Part shown: piece by piece, positions 29,301 to 37,200 of the stretch | Layout of the letters: each line of letters opens with the position of its first letter | Numbering within the stretch: position 1 is the first letter of the stretch | Assembly: GCF_024436395.1 (NCBI RefSeq) | Contig: NZ_JAFMZO010000003.1 | Coordinates: 917,387 to 981,386 of the forward strand | Origin: Paradesertivirga mongoliensis | Lineage (GTDB): Bacteria; Bacteroidota; Bacteroidia; Sphingobacteriales; Sphingobacteriaceae | Length of the DNA stretch: 64,000 bases | Reading direction: 5' to 3' | The notes under the pieces: model-generated | What the model saw: only the letters and a program-made list of their open reading frames with translations | Told to the model about the DNA's origin: nothing | Databases searched by the model: none | Position numbers and translations under genes: made by a program

Positions 29301-29559
29301 GACTTCCTACCTCAACCTCGAGGTTTTTGAATCCTAAATACTTGAAGACTAGAGTCTGATTTCCTGAAGGTACATTGATTGTAAAACTTCCCACCTCATC
29401 AGTTGTTGTACCCTGGGAAGTTCCTTTAATTGTGACACTAACACCAATCAAAGGTTCGTTAGCCACATCGGTTACTTTACCCGTAATTGATTTTGTTTGC
29501 GCCTGTACTGAAAACATGCATGCATACAGTACAGAAAAGACTAGTAAAACTTTTCTCAT
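26386..29559 (-). CDS. SusC/RagA family TonB-dependent transporter (pectin operon)
   Basis: A 1057-residue TonB-dependent transporter. The signal peptide (VLLVFSVLYACMFSVQAQ) precedes a carboxypeptidase-D regulatory-like domain (ITGKVTDVANEPLIGVSVTI), then the plug with VVIGYGSVLRKDLTGSVATV, VRGGGSITQSNEPLYIIDG and LKDASSTAIYGARGANGVVL, then the barrel, ending in GVNLNF. It imports pectic oligosaccharides in complex with the SusD encoded next. It is the first gene of a four-gene operon. The promoter region carries a 47-bp direct-repeat element (29790-29836) and a TATATTTG box (29748-29755) that recur before porV, which points to activation by the hybrid regulator encoded at 30.1-34.1 kb. Confidence 0.96.
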   Translation of the reverse strand: MRKVLLVFSVLYACMFSVQAQTKSITGKVTDVANEPLIGVSVTIKGTSQGTTTDEVGSFTINVPSGNQTLVFKYLGFKNLEVEVGSQTQLNVKLEEEVTKLNEVVVIGYGSVLRKDLTGSVATVDADVIKAAPVSSALEAIKGRVAGVSISATEGSPDAEMTVRVRGGGSITQSNEPLYIIDGFPANSISDIAPGDIESISILKDASSTAIYGARGANGVVLVTTKNSKTGTTTISYDAFTGVRKLANKLDVLSPLDYATWQYERALLDNSIDDYTKYFGNYQDIGLYSNVQANDWQNLVFGRTGTTFNQNLSISGGGEKTKFTVSHSLVKDKAIMQGSAFERQNINFKLNQKLFDRLTLDLNARYADAKTEGSGVNEQNEKSSSDSRLKSAMIYPPFPVAGLTSSTDTDPDFNLFSPLVSIADNDQFGRRKTFNLNGAVTYELFKGFRLRSEIGYDNFRNDQDRFYGATTYYVNNTPAAEFQGLPGIIFANTTRNTLRNTNTLNYDFKSFLSSDHNLTLLLGHEYVKTQGGVLTTVVHGFPEWMSFQQARNFSTFGKSPYSIDNNQSDDNTLLSFFSRANYDYKGKYLLSASFRADGSSKFAEGNRLGYFPAFSGGWRISAEDFMEGTRSWLSDLKLRASYGEAGNNAIPSGVIRQPFANATTSWVNGTNSFWAPSKTMANAELQWETTISRNLGLDFAIFDSRVTGTVETYRNNTKNLLIPFPVGGTGYDIQFRNIGETRNKGVELTLNWNALRKKNFDLSLNANISANKNKVMDLGGVKYSASSGWASTEVGIDYLVEVGSPIGGIYGYKSAGRYEVSDFASNTGNTWVLKGDIPTASAVVGTIRPGSMKLQDLNGDNKIDATDRTIIGNANPLHTGGFSINSRIFQFDLGAYFNWSYGNDIYNANKIEYTSTSKYSSRNMIGEMASGSRWTNLRADGTISNDPAELEAMNTNTTLWSPYMSRYVLSDWAVEDGSFLRLGTLTLGYTLPKSVLGKLRANNMRVYASGYNLFRLTNYSGFDPEVSTRRQTHQTPGVDYSAYPRSRSFMFGVNLNF

Positions 29560-30057
29560 ATGTTCATTGAATTAAATTTTGAAGACGACAATTAGATTGT
29601 CCAGACCCCTTTTTGAATAATTGGTTTATTAAGCTTTTTCTCAACCGACTTTTAACGACATTTAAAGTAAGCAGACCGCTGTATTAGCAAAATCGTCCCG
29701 AAAAGATTTAGAACATCGCTCCCTAAAATGTCATTATTTTTCGTTCTCAAATATAGCTGACTGCCTTCTGTGCCGGCAGTATTCGACTACCAAATAGCGG
29801 GCTATATGTCCCAAAATGCGGGTTATATTTCCCAAAGAGTCTAATTGGTGATAAACAGACTAATTCTTAAACCACCTCCCCTATTTACAAGAGATTACGG
29901 CGATTAATAAACATACTTTTTTACAGAAGTTGGATTTTGATTTTACAGGATAACTAGAAACCTGATTATTCGATATTCTTCAATGCGAAACTAAAAATGG
30001 CTTTTATGTCGCAAAGGAGTTAGGGAGGAGGCGAATTCCAGACACCTATTCGGTCTC
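29560..30057 (-). promoter_or_regulatory. Promoter region of the pectin SusC operon
   Basis: About 500 bp between the regulator's stop and SusC. It holds the TAnnTTTG -7 box (TATATTTG, minus strand, 29748-29755) and the direct-repeat operator at 29790-29836. The segment from 29837 to 30057 shows no gene or further repeat. Confidence 0.7.
29790..29836 (-). promoter_or_regulatory. Direct-repeat operator, copy 1 (SusC promoter)
   Basis: On the minus strand the pattern TTTGGGAAATATAACCCGC, two spacer bases, TTTGGGACATATAGCCCGC, two bases and TTTGG forms two full repeats with a 21-bp period plus a third half. It is identical at 44 of 47 positions to the element at 41588-41634. The near edge is 35 bp from the -7 box, where an activator would contact RNA polymerase. 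Confidence 0.85.
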
Positions 30058-33000
30058 TTATGCGTCAATCGATCTGTCTTCACTCTTCCTTACATATTCT
30101 GTCGCATTTAAGCCAAATTTTTCACGGAAACACTTCCGGAAATGTGACAAATCCTTAAATCCAACGGCATAGGCAACTTCCGAAACGTTTAATTTTTTCT
30201 GGTCAAGGAGCTGAGCAGCCCGTTTCAGCCGGATATCGCGAATAAACTCTTTGATTGTCATTCCTGTTAAGGCAGACAATTTGCGGTACATCTGCATCCG
30301 GCTTACCGCCATTTGCTTGGAGAAAGTTTCAATATCAAGTTCCGTATCATCAATATTCTGCTCCACCACTTCTATTGCTTTTCGCAGAAACACTTCGTCA
30401 GGAGAAGTAACGGCGACATTAGATGGAGAGATGACTAATTCCCCTGCATACTTCTTTCGCATCGAATTCCGTAAGGCCAACAGGTTTTCAATTTTTGTTT
30501 GAAGTATAGAAACATCAAATGGTTTGGTAATATAGTCATCTGCTCCGCTTGATAAGCCTTCGATGGTATGTTGCTTAGAAGAAAGGGCGGTTAGAAGGAT
30601 AATAGGTATATGTGAAGTATATTCATCTGCTTTCAATTTCTTGCACAATTCGTTCCCATCCATGTTCGGCATCATCACGTCTGATAAAATAATGTCGGGT
30701 AAAAGCTTCTGTGCAAGACGAAGCCCCTCAATGCCATCTGCGGCTTCTTCAACATGGAACTGGGATTCAAAGTTCTGCCGAATAAACCGTCGCACGTCGG
30801 GATTGTCTTCTATGACAAGTAGTATATTTTCTGCAAGGAGTTCACCTTTAGCTGTTACTTCTTTTTCATTAGAGCTGTGAGGATCTTCATTGATTGCTAA
30901 CTCACTATCTATTTGTTCCTCATGCTCTTTAATCAATGGCAATCTAACCGTAAATTTTGTTCCCCTGCCGGACTCACTTTCCACGGAAATTTCACCATGA
31001 TGCAGTTTAACTAATTCCTTGGTCAGAGCTAACCCAATACCGGTTCCACCCAAGTTTTTATCGTCTGAAACTTGAAAAAACCTGTGGAATATACGTTCCC
31101 AATGTTCCTGTTCTATGCCGATTCCATTGTCTTTGACTACTATCTCTATAAACTGATCATGACTGTCAAATGATTCGTCAGCGGCAATATTCACATAAAC
31201 CGATATTGTACCATGCTTTCGTGTAAACTTGAAAGCATTAGATAGCAGGTTGTTAATTATTTTCTCCAATTTATCCGAATCAAAGTATGCCATCACGCTA
31301 TCGCTATAAGCATTGAACCTTAGATGAATTCCCTTGTCGTCAGCCATTGAAGAAAACGAGCTGACGATCTCCCGAATAAAAAGAGACAAATCACCTCTCT
31401 GAAGCTCCAATCGGAGATTGTCAATTTCAAGCTTTCGAAAATCCAGCAATTGATTCACAAGCTTCATTAAAGAGTTTGCGTTCCGATGCATAATTTCCAC
31501 CTGGCTTTTAATAAGTTCAGTTGGCATCTCGGAGTTTCGGATCCTCTCCAAGGGCCCGATTAACAATGTGAGCGGGGTCCTGATTTCATGGGACACATTC
31601 GTAAAAAAGCGAAATTTAATATCATTCACCTCATTTAGTTGCTTGACTTTGATTCGCTCCAAATCCAATTGTTGCTTTATTTTTTCCCGGTTAACTATAA
31701 AAGTTATAATCTGGTGAACCAGGCCTATTGCCATAAGCGCACTTAAAACTTTGAACCACCAGGTCATCCAAAATGGAGGCAGAATTTCGATTTGCACCTG
31801 TAAACCATCTTTGTTCCATACATGATCGTTATTGGCAGCAATAACATGGAAAGTGTATTCACCAGGATCAAGATTTGTATAGGTAGCGGAAGACTTAAAG
31901 CCGGATTCATTCCACCCCTTGTCAAACCCGATTAGCTTGAACTTGTACATGTTCTTTTCTGGTCTTACGAAGTTGAGTGCAGCGAAATCAAGCGTAATTA
32001 TGTTATACTCGTAGGGGATACGAATCTTTTTCATTTCTGATATACTGCGATCGAGGACAGAAAATTGGTCTCCAATCTGTACTGATTTATTGAAAATCTT
32101 CAGATCGGTTAATACTACAGGGGCGCGATAATTATTTCTGGTCACTTTGGCAGGATCAAAAAGGTTGAATCCGTTTACCCCGCCAAAAACAAGCTCGCCA
32201 GTACCTAACTTAAAAGCTGCACCATAATGAAACTGATTGCTTTGAAGGCCGTCCCTCTTGTCAAAATTGATGAATACTTCCTTTTGAGGATCAAACATTG
32301 CCAAGCCGTTAGCGGTGCTTAACCATAGGTTACCTCCATTATCCTCCAGAACCTGAAAAACCTGGTTATTTGGAAGGCCATTCCTCTCATCAAAATACTT
32401 AACCGGGCCATTATCCGCACCGAATAATACCAGTCCATTATTTCTTGTGGCCAGCCAATGCCTGCCCTTAGTATCTTCGTAAAAACAGCTGCCCTGCTCC
32501 TTGAATGTCTTGATAATACCGGTGCCCGGCTTAAACTTAGCAACAACACTAAGCAATCCCAACCATAAATGGCCTTGGGAGTCTTCGCTAATCCAGGCAA
32601 CCTGCTGATTTTTATTTTTTATGCTTTGATGGACAAAATCATTAGTCTCTTCATTATACAAATCGAGTCCTGCATCCGTACCTACCCATATATTACCCTT
32701 TTTATCCTTATGTAAAGCCCAGACACTGTTGTCCGATAAGCTTGATACGTTTTTAGGTTCATGCCGGAAGTGAGTAAATCGTTTATTTTTTAGATTGAAA
32801 ACACTTATTCCGTCCTTGTCAGTACCTATCCAAACATTCCCTTTCCCATCATCCAAAAATGCTTTGATACCATTTCCTGAAACAGAATTGTCGTTACTAG
32901 CACCATGGGTCATGTAGCTAAAATTCCCAGTTCTTCTATTAAGTATATTTACTCCGCCTTCAGCAGTACCTACCCAGATGCTGTTTCCTGATTTATCCGC

Positions 33001-34116
33001 CCAGGCGGCATATACCTCATTGTTATTAAGGTATTTTGAATTATTTCCAAGCGCTTTATAATGCTTGAATATTTGCCTCCCCGGAACCATTAGGCTTATT
33101 CCACCGCGAGTACATATCCAGAGGTTTTTGCCAGCATCTTTATACACATTCAATACTGAATTGTTAACAAGAGATTTAGGTTCGTTTTCTATATTTCCAA
33201 ACCAAGCAGAGGACTTTTTTTCCGTGTCATAAATATACAAACCAGCACGGCTGCCTATCCAATATAAGCCATTCTCATCCCGTACCACCGAGCGGATAGT
33301 TTGGCTCCATTCACGATTATAGTCCAGAGGTATCTTTTGAATATTGTGAGATACCGGATTGATCACAAATAGACCATTATTGTACGTGCCCACCCAAAGC
33401 ATGCCTTTCGGATCTCTATAAATCTCCCATATTTCATCCCTCAATTCAGGGCGGGCAGTATAGATACGGCTGAACTTTTGCGTAGAAGGATCAAACAGAT
33501 CCAGACCTGAATTTGTACCCACCCATAATTTTCCGTTTGCATCAAATTGCAACACCCTCACATAGGGGTCTGAAGGAGAAGAAGAATTGTTGGCTTTGAA
33601 TGGATACCATTTTACCCACTTAGATCTTGGGTCATACACTTTTATCCCTTTATTCGTTCCCAGCCATAAACGACCATCTTTATCTTCCGCGATCGATTTC
33701 ACAGATGTTCCGATAGCGGTAGCTGAACTCTTTGGCAATATATGCTCAAAAATTTCCTGTTCGCGGTTAAAACGATTCAGGCCGCCGGATTCGGTACCTA
33801 TCCAAAGATTTCCTGCCTTATCTTCATATATGACCCTTGCGAGCAGTCCAGACAGGCTTGTTGAATCATTAGGGTCGTTACGAAAAGAAGTGAACTTATA
33901 TCCGTCATAGCGGCAAACGCCGTGGTTGGTTGCAAACCACATATAACCCCTACTATCCTGAAATGCCTGCTGAACGGTGTTATTCTGAAGGCCATTTTCC
34001 AGTGTATAATTCTCGAAAACAGCCTGACCAGGCTGTGCAAAAGCTGCAATACTCTTTGTTAAAAGAGCTGTAAATACTGCTAAAAACAGTGCTAATTTCA
34101 AAAACAATGGCATCAT
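30058..34116 (-). CDS. Hybrid two-component system regulator (sensor kinase, receiver, AraC)
   Basis: A 1352-residue one-protein two-component regulator. The start at 34116 (MMPLFLKLALFLAV) gives a clean signal segment; an ATG 18 codons upstream is less likely. The periplasmic part has some 14 Reg_prop propeller strands (GNLWIGTESGGLNRF, GLYWIGSRAGLYIYD and similar) and a Y_Y_Y domain (NMYKFKLIGFDKGWNESG). A membrane span (about 790-810) leads to the kinase: H-box FFTNVSHEIRTPLTLLIGP, N-box NNLLSNAFKFTRKHG, G-boxes DNGIGIEQEH and GGTGIGLALTKELV. The receiver has DVMMPNMDGNEL (Asp) and ITKPFDVS. The AraC domain includes MTIKEFIRDIRLKRAAQLLD and VSEVAYAVGFKDLSHFRKCF. Such proteins sense periplasmic oligosaccharides and activate their cognate Sus operon. 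The two 47-bp operators flanking this gene are its probable targets. Confidence 0.96.
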   Translation of the reverse strand: MMPLFLKLALFLAVFTALLTKSIAAFAQPGQAVFENYTLENGLQNNTVQQAFQDSRGYMWFATNHGVCRYDGYKFTSFRNDPNDSTSLSGLLARVIYEDKAGNLWIGTESGGLNRFNREQEIFEHILPKSSATAIGTSVKSIAEDKDGRLWLGTNKGIKVYDPRSKWVKWYPFKANNSSSPSDPYVRVLQFDANGKLWVGTNSGLDLFDPSTQKFSRIYTARPELRDEIWEIYRDPKGMLWVGTYNNGLFVINPVSHNIQKIPLDYNREWSQTIRSVVRDENGLYWIGSRAGLYIYDTEKKSSAWFGNIENEPKSLVNNSVLNVYKDAGKNLWICTRGGISLMVPGRQIFKHYKALGNNSKYLNNNEVYAAWADKSGNSIWVGTAEGGVNILNRRTGNFSYMTHGASNDNSVSGNGIKAFLDDGKGNVWIGTDKDGISVFNLKNKRFTHFRHEPKNVSSLSDNSVWALHKDKKGNIWVGTDAGLDLYNEETNDFVHQSIKNKNQQVAWISEDSQGHLWLGLLSVVAKFKPGTGIIKTFKEQGSCFYEDTKGRHWLATRNNGLVLFGADNGPVKYFDERNGLPNNQVFQVLEDNGGNLWLSTANGLAMFDPQKEVFINFDKRDGLQSNQFHYGAAFKLGTGELVFGGVNGFNLFDPAKVTRNNYRAPVVLTDLKIFNKSVQIGDQFSVLDRSISEMKKIRIPYEYNIITLDFAALNFVRPEKNMYKFKLIGFDKGWNESGFKSSATYTNLDPGEYTFHVIAANNDHVWNKDGLQVQIEILPPFWMTWWFKVLSALMAIGLVHQIITFIVNREKIKQQLDLERIKVKQLNEVNDIKFRFFTNVSHEIRTPLTLLIGPLERIRNSEMPTELIKSQVEIMHRNANSLMKLVNQLLDFRKLEIDNLRLELQRGDLSLFIREIVSSFSSMADDKGIHLRFNAYSDSVMAYFDSDKLEKIINNLLSNAFKFTRKHGTISVYVNIAADESFDSHDQFIEIVVKDNGIGIEQEHWERIFHRFFQVSDDKNLGGTGIGLALTKELVKLHHGEISVESESGRGTKFTVRLPLIKEHEEQIDSELAINEDPHSSNEKEVTAKGELLAENILLVIEDNPDVRRFIRQNFESQFHVEEAADGIEGLRLAQKLLPDIILSDVMMPNMDGNELCKKLKADEYTSHIPIILLTALSSKQHTIEGLSSGADDYITKPFDVSILQTKIENLLALRNSMRKKYAGELVISPSNVAVTSPDEVFLRKAIEVVEQNIDDTELDIETFSKQMAVSRMQMYRKLSALTGMTIKEFIRDIRLKRAAQLLDQKKLNVSEVAYAVGFKDLSHFRKCFREKFGLNATEYVRKSEDRSIDA

Positions 34117-34174
34117 CTGTTTAAATATAACTATTATAACGACCAAGTACGCATAGATTTCTCCAGACAAAGCA

Positions 34175-34205
34175 AATCAGGACTGGAAACATTCCAGCCC
34201 TGATT
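34175..34205 (-). terminator. Strong hairpin between PL1 and the hybrid regulator
   Basis: AATCAGGACTGGAA (34175-34188) pairs with TTCCAGCCCTGATT (34192-34205) with one mismatch and a three-base loop. The minus-strand sequence beyond it (TGCTTTGTC) has only a short T run. It lies 23 bp past the PL1 stop and could end most porV-PL1 transcripts before the regulator gene. Confidence 0.65.
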
Positions 34206-34227
34206 GCACCAAACTAACGCTTATGCG

Positions 34228-37200
34228 TTAAAGCTTAATTACCCTTTTGAGATGAGACTGTCCATCTATTTGCATGGAACATATATAGACCCCAGCACGA
34301 AGGTTCCCCATATCAATATTTAATTCATTCATTCCAGGAACAACGGCAATGCTTTTACGCAGAACTATTCTACCGTTAATGTCCATTACAAGAATTTCAG
34401 ATGTTTGCGACATGTTGCCATGGAATGACAAGACAGTTTCGTTCGTGACATAAGTCGGCTTTAGAACCATATTAACCTCATTAATGCCTTTTGCAACGGT
34501 AATACCACCTTGTAAAGTCATTGCAGGTGCAGAGCTACCCGTTGTAGAAACCATATACGTACCCGACTCCACTGGTGTTCCACTGATGGTCAAGGTTTTT
34601 TTACCCTCATCCTTATGACTTGATAATCCAGCGGGCAACCCAGATAAAGCCACTCCGGTAGCGGCACCACCCCAGGTAAATATAATATTTGAAATAGCTG
34701 CACCTTTGATCACAGTTTGGTTGTGATTAGCGGTTGCTTCCAGAGTAGGATTTGCAGGCAGTACATTAATCGTTCCTTGCACAGATGCCGCTGGCGAAGC
34801 ACCCCCAATCGTCGCAGCAGTATAACTGCTCGAAGATCCTGGTGTGCCGCTAACAGTCACAGTTCTTGCTGCCGCGTCTCGTGATATGGTCAATCCTGAT
34901 GGCAGCCCCGAAATAGTAATATCAGTGGCACCGCCGCCCCACGTGAACACGATGTTTGTGATTGCCAGACCCTCAATTACATTCTGGGTATGATTGTTCG
35001 TAACCGCAAGTGTGGGGTTTAGAAGCGAAACCAGAACAGTTCCCTGTAAGGATACGGCGGGTGCTGCTCCTCCTATAGTTGTCACTGTATAAGTACCCGA
35101 AACGTCTGGTGTGCCGCTAATAGTCAGTGTTCTAGCGCCTGCATCCTTTGAACTCGTTAATCCTGCAGGTAATCCGGTAACCGTTACATCAGTAGCACCG
35201 CCTCCCCATGTGAATATGATATTTGAGATCGCTGTTCCTTTAACTACTGCTTGACTATGGTTGCTTGTAAGTGTCAGTGTAGGGCTTGCCAGCAGCATAT
35301 TAACTGTTCCCTGCAAAGACACAGCAGGTACAGCTCCGCCAATAGTTACAACTGTATATGTACCAGAAGCCTCTGGTGTGCCGCTAATAGTCAGCGTTTT
35401 AGCACCTGCGTCCTTTGAACTCGTTAATCCTGCAGGCAATCCGGTAACCGTTACATCAGTAGCGCCGCCACCCCATGTGAACACAATGCTCGTAATAGCT
35501 GTTCCCTTAATTACTGACTGGGTATGATTGGCTGTAACAGACAAAGTGGGATTTGCAAGAAGCATATTGACCGTTCCCTGAAGAGATACGGGCGGTTTGC
35601 TACCGCCAGTAGTTGTAACAGTATAAGTCCCGGAACCAGATGGTGTACCACTAATGGTGAGGGTTTTAGCCCCTGGATTTTTCGAACTTGTCAATCCCAC
35701 AGGTAATCCGGTAACAGTAACATCTGTAGCTCCTCCACCCCATGTGAACACGATATCTGAAATGGCGGTACCACTAACTACTGTTTGCTCTCTGTTGTCT
35801 GTACTTGCAAGTGTATGCAAAGGGGGTTCAACAAGTTCATTGCCCATTAGATACAAGCAGGCATTTCTCACAATGGTGACACCATCTGCCGTTACCTGGG
35901 CGTAGGAGGCGCTATTAATTCCGATCTGTATAAATTTTTGATTGATCGGTGTTCCGGATACTGTTGTACCAGCGGGTATCTCAAGTATACTCACCTGACT
36001 GACTTGTCCGCCTACGGTTGCCAACGACTGGATTGTACCACCGCTAACATTTTTGAATTGCGAGGGGTCCATATAAGTGAGACCTTTCAGGCTGCCTACT
36101 GACGATAAAATCTGTACTTCGTTACCGTTAATGAAGTTTATCCCCGCAAATATCGGGTGAGTTTTTTCCGTAACCTGTATTTTAGTGTCTGTAGCGCTTT
36201 GATTATATGCAGTCTCTGTATTCGACCAACTCCAGGCCGCAGCCGCATTTTTATATGAGTGTACTTTCATCATGACAAAGGGTTTATTAAGCCCCTTAAG
36301 CTCCAAAACACCAGGATCTTCCGAGCCTGCCACTTCACTGAATATTACCAGGTCATAAATACTGTAGTCAGTCCCTCTGATACTCGAACTCACTTCCGTA
36401 ACTGCAAAATTAGGATCGCCCTTTAGTCCGGTCAGTATTTTGGTATCGTTGGTGTAAGTTGGTAATGCACCGTTGGTAACATAGGCAACTTTGTACTTAG
36501 CAGAGCTGAAAAGAACATTTACGATCGCTTCATAGCTGACAGCAGCACCACTACCGCCTATTGTGCTAATTGTAAAGGCTCCGAATAAGTTAGGCTTACC
36601 GCTGATCGTCAGTGTTTTGGCGGTAGCATCTTTAGTTGCGGCGAGTCCTGCAGGCAGAGTTGATACGGAAACATCGGTAGTGCCTCCGCTCCAGGTAAAT
36701 ACCATATCAGAAATCGCGCTTCCACGGTTAACCGACTGGTTAAGATCACCGGAAAAGGCGAGTGCTGCTGGAGCAATGGTTGTGAAGGTGATGGCAACTT
36801 GCTTAGTTGCTGGCAGTCCTACGCCGCCAACGGTTTTTACCGTTAATGTGCCAGGGGCAGTTGGTGTTCCACTTATTGTTAAGGTCTTAGCAACGGAGTT
36901 CTTCTCAGTGATGAGACCTGCTGGCAAAGACTCGATAGCAACATCCGTAGCCGTACCGCTCCAGGTAAATACCACAGGTTCAATAGCATTGCCCGTAAAT
37001 ACTTCTTGTTCAAGCTTGCCTTTGGCAGCGAGAATAGGTACCGATGGACAGTTAGAGTAAACCTCGCCGTTCTCGGTAACAAATAGTGTAGCACCTGCAC
37101 CACAATCAGCATTCGTAATTGCGGCCTGCACTTGTGCAGAAGGCATGGCTATATATTCATATGTTGGTGGAACAACGGTACCATAATCGGCCGCTCCATT

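Noticed and set aside
34480..35810. Tandem array as CRISPR-like or non-coding repeat
   Set aside because: The units are 267 bp, in frame and encode Ig-like modules; no spacers.
35261..37060. Long plus-strand frames opposite the PL1 gene
   Set aside because: They are antisense shadows produced by the biased codon use of the repeated modules.
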